From an uncultured Ruminococcus sp. (GTDB taxonomy: Bacteria > Bacillota > Clostridia > UBA1212 > UBA1255): a stretch of 17,484 nt of DNA. Position 1 is the stretch's first letter. Every line of letters begins with the position of its first letter. A program made the translations under genes and the position numbers. Below the pieces are notes generated by a model. That model was not told where the DNA came from. It was given only the letters and a program-made list of their open reading frames with translations, and did not search any database. The stretch spans positions 1 through 17,484 of the forward strand of contig CACZOW010000120.1 in NCBI GenBank assembly GCA_902782885.1, read 5' to 3'. Positions 14,666 to 17,484 of the stretch are shown here, piece after piece.

Positions 14666-15964
14666 TTACCCGTCCAGGCGGGCGATCAGTTGTTCTATGA
14701 GCACTATTTTAACACATATGCAGAAAATTTCAACCGCCGCGCGTATCTGATCAAGTTCGGGGAACGTGGGCGCCAGCCGGATATAGCTGTCCGTGGGATC
14801 CTTGCGGTACGGATGCGTGGATCCGGCGGGAGTGAACAATACACCGCAATCTTTGCACCGTCTGAGCGTTTCCGCGGCAAGCCCGTTCCGCGTACGGCAG
14901 CAGATGAAATATCCGCCCTCCGGCCGCGTCCAGTCCAGCACCGACGGATCCGGCGCGCCGAATTCAGCCTCGAAGACTTCTTCTACGGCATCGAACTTGG
15001 GCTTTATTATTTCGGCGTGCAGTTTCATATGCGCGACTACGCCCGCCTTGTCCTTTAAAAAACGCACGTGGCGCAGCTGATTCAATTTGTCCGGGCCGAT
15101 GGTCTGCTTGGAAATGCGCGAAAGCAGGAATTTGACAGTCTCGTCCCCGGCGCCCAGCGCGGCAATGCCGGCTCCCGGAAAAGTGATCTTTGATGTGGAG
15201 CCGAAAACGATCGCGCGCTCAGGGTGACCCGCGGCGGTGCAGGCGTCGATCAGGTTAAGCTGCTCTGCCGGTTCTTCGTTCAAAAAATGTACCGTGTACG
15301 CGTCATCCCAGAAAATGCGGAAATCCTCGGCGGCACATTCCATCGACGCCAGCCGGCGGATGCACTCGTCCGAGTAAACGTAACCTGTGGGATTGGAATA
15401 TTTCGGCACCGACCACATTCCCTTAACGGAACTGTCGGTGCGCACGATGCGCTCAATTTCATCCATATCGGGACCGTCCGGCCGCAATTCCACGGGGATC
15501 AGCTGAAAACCCAGCTGCTCGGTGATGGCAAAATGGCGGTCGTAGCCGGGTACGGGACAGATGAATTTGCGCGCTTTGTCCTCGAACCAAGGACGGTCCT
15601 CGGGACGCTCCGAAACGCCGTACAGCATAAATGTGCAAACGGTGTCGTACATGATATTCAGGCTGGAGTTATTGCCGACGATCACATTGTCGCCTCTTAC
15701 GCCCAAAAGCTCGCCCATAAACGCGCGCGCTTCGGGGAGCCCCGCCACCTGACCGTAATTGCGGCAATCGATCCCGCTGTCGGATATACCGCCGTCCACC
15801 ATGCCGTATTCCAGCATCGGTTCGGACAATTTCAGCTGATCCGGCCCGGGTTTGCCGCGGGTCATATCGAGTTTCAGTCCCCTGGCTTTATATTTATCGA
15901 ACCGCGCGCGCTCGTCCTCAAGCACCGCGGCGAGTTCTTCCCTGTTCATTTTGTAATAATCCAT
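14666..15964 (-). CDS. PLP-dependent class I/II aminotransferase (aspartate aminotransferase-like)
   Basis: 432 residues. The fold-type I signatures occur in order: Y70 in CRNYGQ, KYSNPTGYVY (188-197) with N191, FWDDAY (218-223) with the PLP-binding aspartate, the Schiff-base lysine K259 in FGSTSKITFPG, and the carboxylate-binding arginine in YIRLAPTFPE near the C-terminus. The N-terminal LDMTRGKPGPDQL and the WSVPKYSNPTG wording fit the aspartate aminotransferase subfamily of Corynebacterium AspT type (Pfam PF12897) rather than AspC. The reaction is probably aspartate plus 2-oxoglutarate to oxaloacetate plus glutamate, but the substrate is inferred. The ATG at 15964 is preferred over an upstream TTG at 15979 because that TTG is part of the ribosome binding site TTGGAGG, which lies 8 bases before the ATG. 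It has its own promoter at 16058-16086. Confidence 0.88.
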   Translation of the reverse strand: MDYYKMNREELAAVLEDERARFDKYKARGLKLDMTRGKPGPDQLKLSEPMLEYGMVDGGISDSGIDCRNYGQVAGLPEARAFMGELLGVRGDNVIVGNNSSLNIMYDTVCTFMLYGVSERPEDRPWFEDKARKFICPVPGYDRHFAITEQLGFQLIPVELRPDGPDMDEIERIVRTDSSVKGMWSVPKYSNPTGYVYSDECIRRLASMECAAEDFRIFWDDAYTVHFLNEEPAEQLNLIDACTAAGHPERAIVFGSTSKITFPGAGIAALGAGDETVKFLLSRISKQTIGPDKLNQLRHVRFLKDKAGVVAHMKLHAEIIKPKFDAVEEVFEAEFGAPDPSVLDWTRPEGGYFICCRTRNGLAAETLRRCKDCGVLFTPAGSTHPYRKDPTDSYIRLAPTFPELDQIRAAVEIFCICVKIVLIEQLIARLDG

Positions 15965-16011
15965 TCGCAGATCCTCCAAGTTACCGTATTGCGCGAATCG
16001 GCATTATGAGC

Positions 16012-16048
16012 GCCGGGAGAAGAAACGCGACGCGCGTTCTGCCCCGGC
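16012..16048. promoter_or_regulatory. Hairpin in the leader of the aminotransferase transcript
   Basis: GCCGGG at 16012-16017 pairs with CCCGGC at 16043-16048, and inside it AGAAACGCG at 16021-16029 pairs with CGCGTTCT at 16033-16040 with one bulged A and a 3-base loop. The hairpin begins a few bases after the predicted transcription start (near 16051) and has no T-run after it on the minus strand, so it does not look like an intrinsic terminator. It could stabilise the mRNA or serve as a protein-binding site. Confidence 0.5.
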
Positions 16049-16057
16049 TGATTTATT

Positions 16058-16086
16058 ATTATACTTTATGCGGCCGCAGGTTTCAA
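16058..16086 (-). promoter_or_regulatory. Promoter of the aminotransferase-peptidase-LCP genes, sigma-A type
   Basis: On the minus strand TTGAAA (16086-16081) and TATAAT (16063-16058) are separated by exactly 17 bp, 11 of 12 consensus positions. The TGA inside the -35 box is the stop codon of scpB. Transcription would start near 16051, leaving a leader of about 87 nt before the ATG at 15964. Confidence 0.8.
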
Positions 16087-16715
16087 GAGTTAAGGTCCGG
16101 TATCTGTGCCGTTTCTTCGGACTCTTCGGCAGCTTCGTGAGCCGGGCTCCCGTCGGAAACGGGCAGAGCCGCGGTCTGTTTCCGAAGCTCGTCGATATCT
16201 TTGATCCCGGCGCTCTTCAGGAACAGGTCGGTGGTGCCGTACAGCATCGGCCGGCCGGGCGAATCGGATTTGCCCGCTTCACATATCAGGCCGCGCTCCA
16301 GGAGCGTGGAGATGACGCTGTCGCTGTTGACACCGCGGATGATCTCGACGCCGCCGCGCGTGATCGGCTGATTGTACGCGATAATGGTGAGCGCCTCCAG
16401 GGCGGACCGGCTCAGGGGCGAAGACGCGACCTGTTCGAAATGCGGCTTCAGGTCGTCCCGGAAATCGGAGCGGCTGGCCATCTGGTATGAATCATGTATC
16501 TTCTTGATCACAAGGCCGGAATTGTGCGCGGATAAAAACAGTGAGAGGCGGTCGATCACACCTTCAACTTCCTCGGTCCTGATCTTTAACACAAGGGCAA
16601 GCTCGTCGGCGCGCACGGGGCTGCCGGCGGCAAACAGCATTGCCTCCGCCACTGCCTCGCGGCGGCTCAGCCGGTCAACGTCCGTGATATCCGCAGTATT
16701 ACTGATTCCGTCCAT
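16083..16715 (-). CDS. scpB: Segregation and condensation protein B (ScpB)
   Basis: 210 residues with two winged-helix domains. The first has AVAEAMLFAAGSPVRADELALVL, and the second has LSRSALEALTIIAYNQPITRGGVEIIRGVNSDSVISTLLERGLI, the best-conserved ScpB signature. GRPMLYGTTDLFLKSAGI follows, then an acidic tail. ScpB dimers bind the middle of the kleisin ScpA in the SMC complex that compacts and separates newly replicated chromosomes. Upstream GTG (16724) and ATG (16721) starts are in frame. I chose the ATG at 16715 because AAGGTGAT sits about 8 bases before it, while the same sequence is too close to the other two. It follows scpA by 30 bp. Confidence 0.95.
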   Translation of the reverse strand: MDGISNTADITDVDRLSRREAVAEAMLFAAGSPVRADELALVLKIRTEEVEGVIDRLSLFLSAHNSGLVIKKIHDSYQMASRSDFRDDLKPHFEQVASSPLSRSALEALTIIAYNQPITRGGVEIIRGVNSDSVISTLLERGLICEAGKSDSPGRPMLYGTTDLFLKSAGIKDIDELRKQTAALPVSDGSPAHEAAEESEETAQIPDLNS

Positions 16716-16745
16716 AGTCATCACCTTCAGTGTATCGTCCGCGCT

Positions 16746-17484
16746 TTACGGCGTTTCGGCCGCAAGCGGGCTGTGTTCATCGTACTCGTCGACGTTGTCC
16801 CCCAGCGACTCGATATCGGAATCGTCAAACTCTTCGCCGGGTTCGATGTATATTTCGCCGAATAGTTCCTCCTGCCTGACTTTTACATGCTTGTTTTTGT
16901 CGAGTTCAAGCATCGCCAGAAAACCGGTCACTTTTTCGGTACGGCTGGCTTCCCGCGTAAAAATCTCCGAGAACCTGCTCTTTGCGAAACGCACGATGCG
17001 GCGGATGATCTGTTTCATTTTGTCTTTGATACTGACCTTTTCCACCCGCAGTATACGTTCCATTTTGGCGGTGTTGTCGTTGGTCTTTTCCTTCAGTCGT
17101 TGATCGATCTCGGCTTTCACCCGCGCAAGCAGCGCCGGATCCAGTTCCAGCGGAAGATAGATCTTCGGAAAATGCAGGTTTTCAGGCATTTTATAATACG
17201 AACCGGAATTCGCGTCGAGCCGCTCTCCCAGTCCGGGTGCCAGTTCTTTGTATTTCTTATACTCTTCGAGACGCCGGATCAGTTCCTCTTCGGAGATCTC
17301 TTCCGCCACTTTTTCCTTTTGCGGCAGAAGCCGGCGGGATTTCAGATGCAAAAGCGTGGAAGCCATCACCAGGAATTCGCTGGCAATATCCATATCAAAG
17401 TTGTTGCGCAGCACTTCCAGGTACTGGTCGGCGATCAGGCTGACGCTCACGTCGGCAATATTGAGCTTATTGCGTTCGAGCAGA
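16746..17484 (-). CDS. scpA: Segregation and condensation protein A (ScpA), 5' end outside window
   Basis: The kleisin subunit of the SMC-ScpA-ScpB complex. The open frame continues through the right edge. Upstream of the GTG at 17450 the codons read LLERNKLNIADV, which matches the conserved ScpA N-terminus (LLxLIEKNKLDIxDI), so that GTG is internal and the true start lies beyond the window. Visible next are SLIADQYLEVLR, then DIASEFLVMASTLLHLKSRRLLP (the SMC-binding helix region). A charged linker follows, and a C-terminal winged-helix region (VTGFLAMLELDKNKHVKVRQEELFGEIYI) bridges to the other SMC head. An acidic tail follows. The missing part is probably only the first 15-20 residues. Confidence 0.95.
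   Translation of the reverse strand, partial: LLERNKLNIADVSVSLIADQYLEVLRNNFDMDIASEFLVMASTLLHLKSRRLLPQKEKVAEEISEEELIRRLEEYKKYKELAPGLGERLDANSGSYYKMPENLHFPKIYLPLELDPALLARVKAEIDQRLKEKTNDNTAKMERILRVEKVSIKDKMKQIIRRIVRFAKSRFSEIFTREASRTEKVTGFLAMLELDKNKHVKVRQEELFGEIYIEPGEEFDDSDIESLGDNVDEYDEHSPLAAETP

Noticed and set aside
16575..16600. A 13-base match (TGTGTTAAAGATC) between scpB and the right flank of the hemW repeat
   Set aside because: A few 13-base matches are expected by chance in 17 kb compared with itself, and the core of the repeat is absent.
17237..17450. Internal GTG at 17450 as the start of scpA
   Set aside because: Conserved ScpA residues (LLERNKLNIAD) continue upstream to the window edge, so the gene begins outside.

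Overview
The window looks like chromosomal core sequence from an endospore-forming, GC-rich member of the Clostridia (Firmicutes). The evidence is a SpoIIP sporulation hydrolase directly upstream of lepA and hemW (a gene order known from Firmicutes), scpA-scpB, strong AAGGAG/GGAGG ribosome binding sites, TTGACA-N17-TATAAT type promoters and some TTG starts. It could be an uncultured gut-type lineage, but the sequence alone does not fix the genus. I see no phage, CRISPR array, IS element, rRNA or tRNA. Genes fill almost everything, and the largest gene-free stretch is about 170 bp.

Layout, read in the direction of transcription. (1) From the right edge on the minus strand: scpA (5' end outside the window) and scpB, the kleisin and winged-helix partners of SMC. 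(2) A promoter whose -35 box overlaps the scpB stop codon, then a hairpin-containing leader, then a minus-strand group: a PLP aminotransferase, an M18 aminopeptidase, a 13-codon leader ORF and a divergent LytR-CpsA-Psr (LCP) type membrane protein that starts with TTG. (3) A single plus-strand gene at about 11.1-12.06 kb, a Xer-type tyrosine recombinase, convergent with the LCP gene and divergent from aspS. (4) From a near-consensus promoter at about 10.97 kb, a long minus-strand run to the left edge: aspS, a 1445-residue two-ATPase-domain relative of 2-hydroxyacyl-CoA dehydratase activases, spoIIP (ATGA overlap), lepA, hemW, and the start of a helicase with an N-terminal PD-(D/E)XK-like domain. 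Gaps of -4 to 51 bp suggest one operon mixing translation (aspS, lepA), redox/radical chemistry (activase-like protein, HemW), sporulation (spoIIP) and DNA repair (helicase).

The most interesting non-gene signal is a small palindromic GGGG(A/T)CAGACCC element. It occurs as two 24-bp tandem copies that fill the gap between the divergent aspS and xer promoters, and once more, in frame, inside the hemW coding sequence. Other points worth a second look are the giant single-chain activase with two complete cluster-cysteine pairs, the LCP protein lacking the usual catalytic arginine motif, and the leader ORF overlapping its start. I do not see a complete new defence, toxin or mobile system here.
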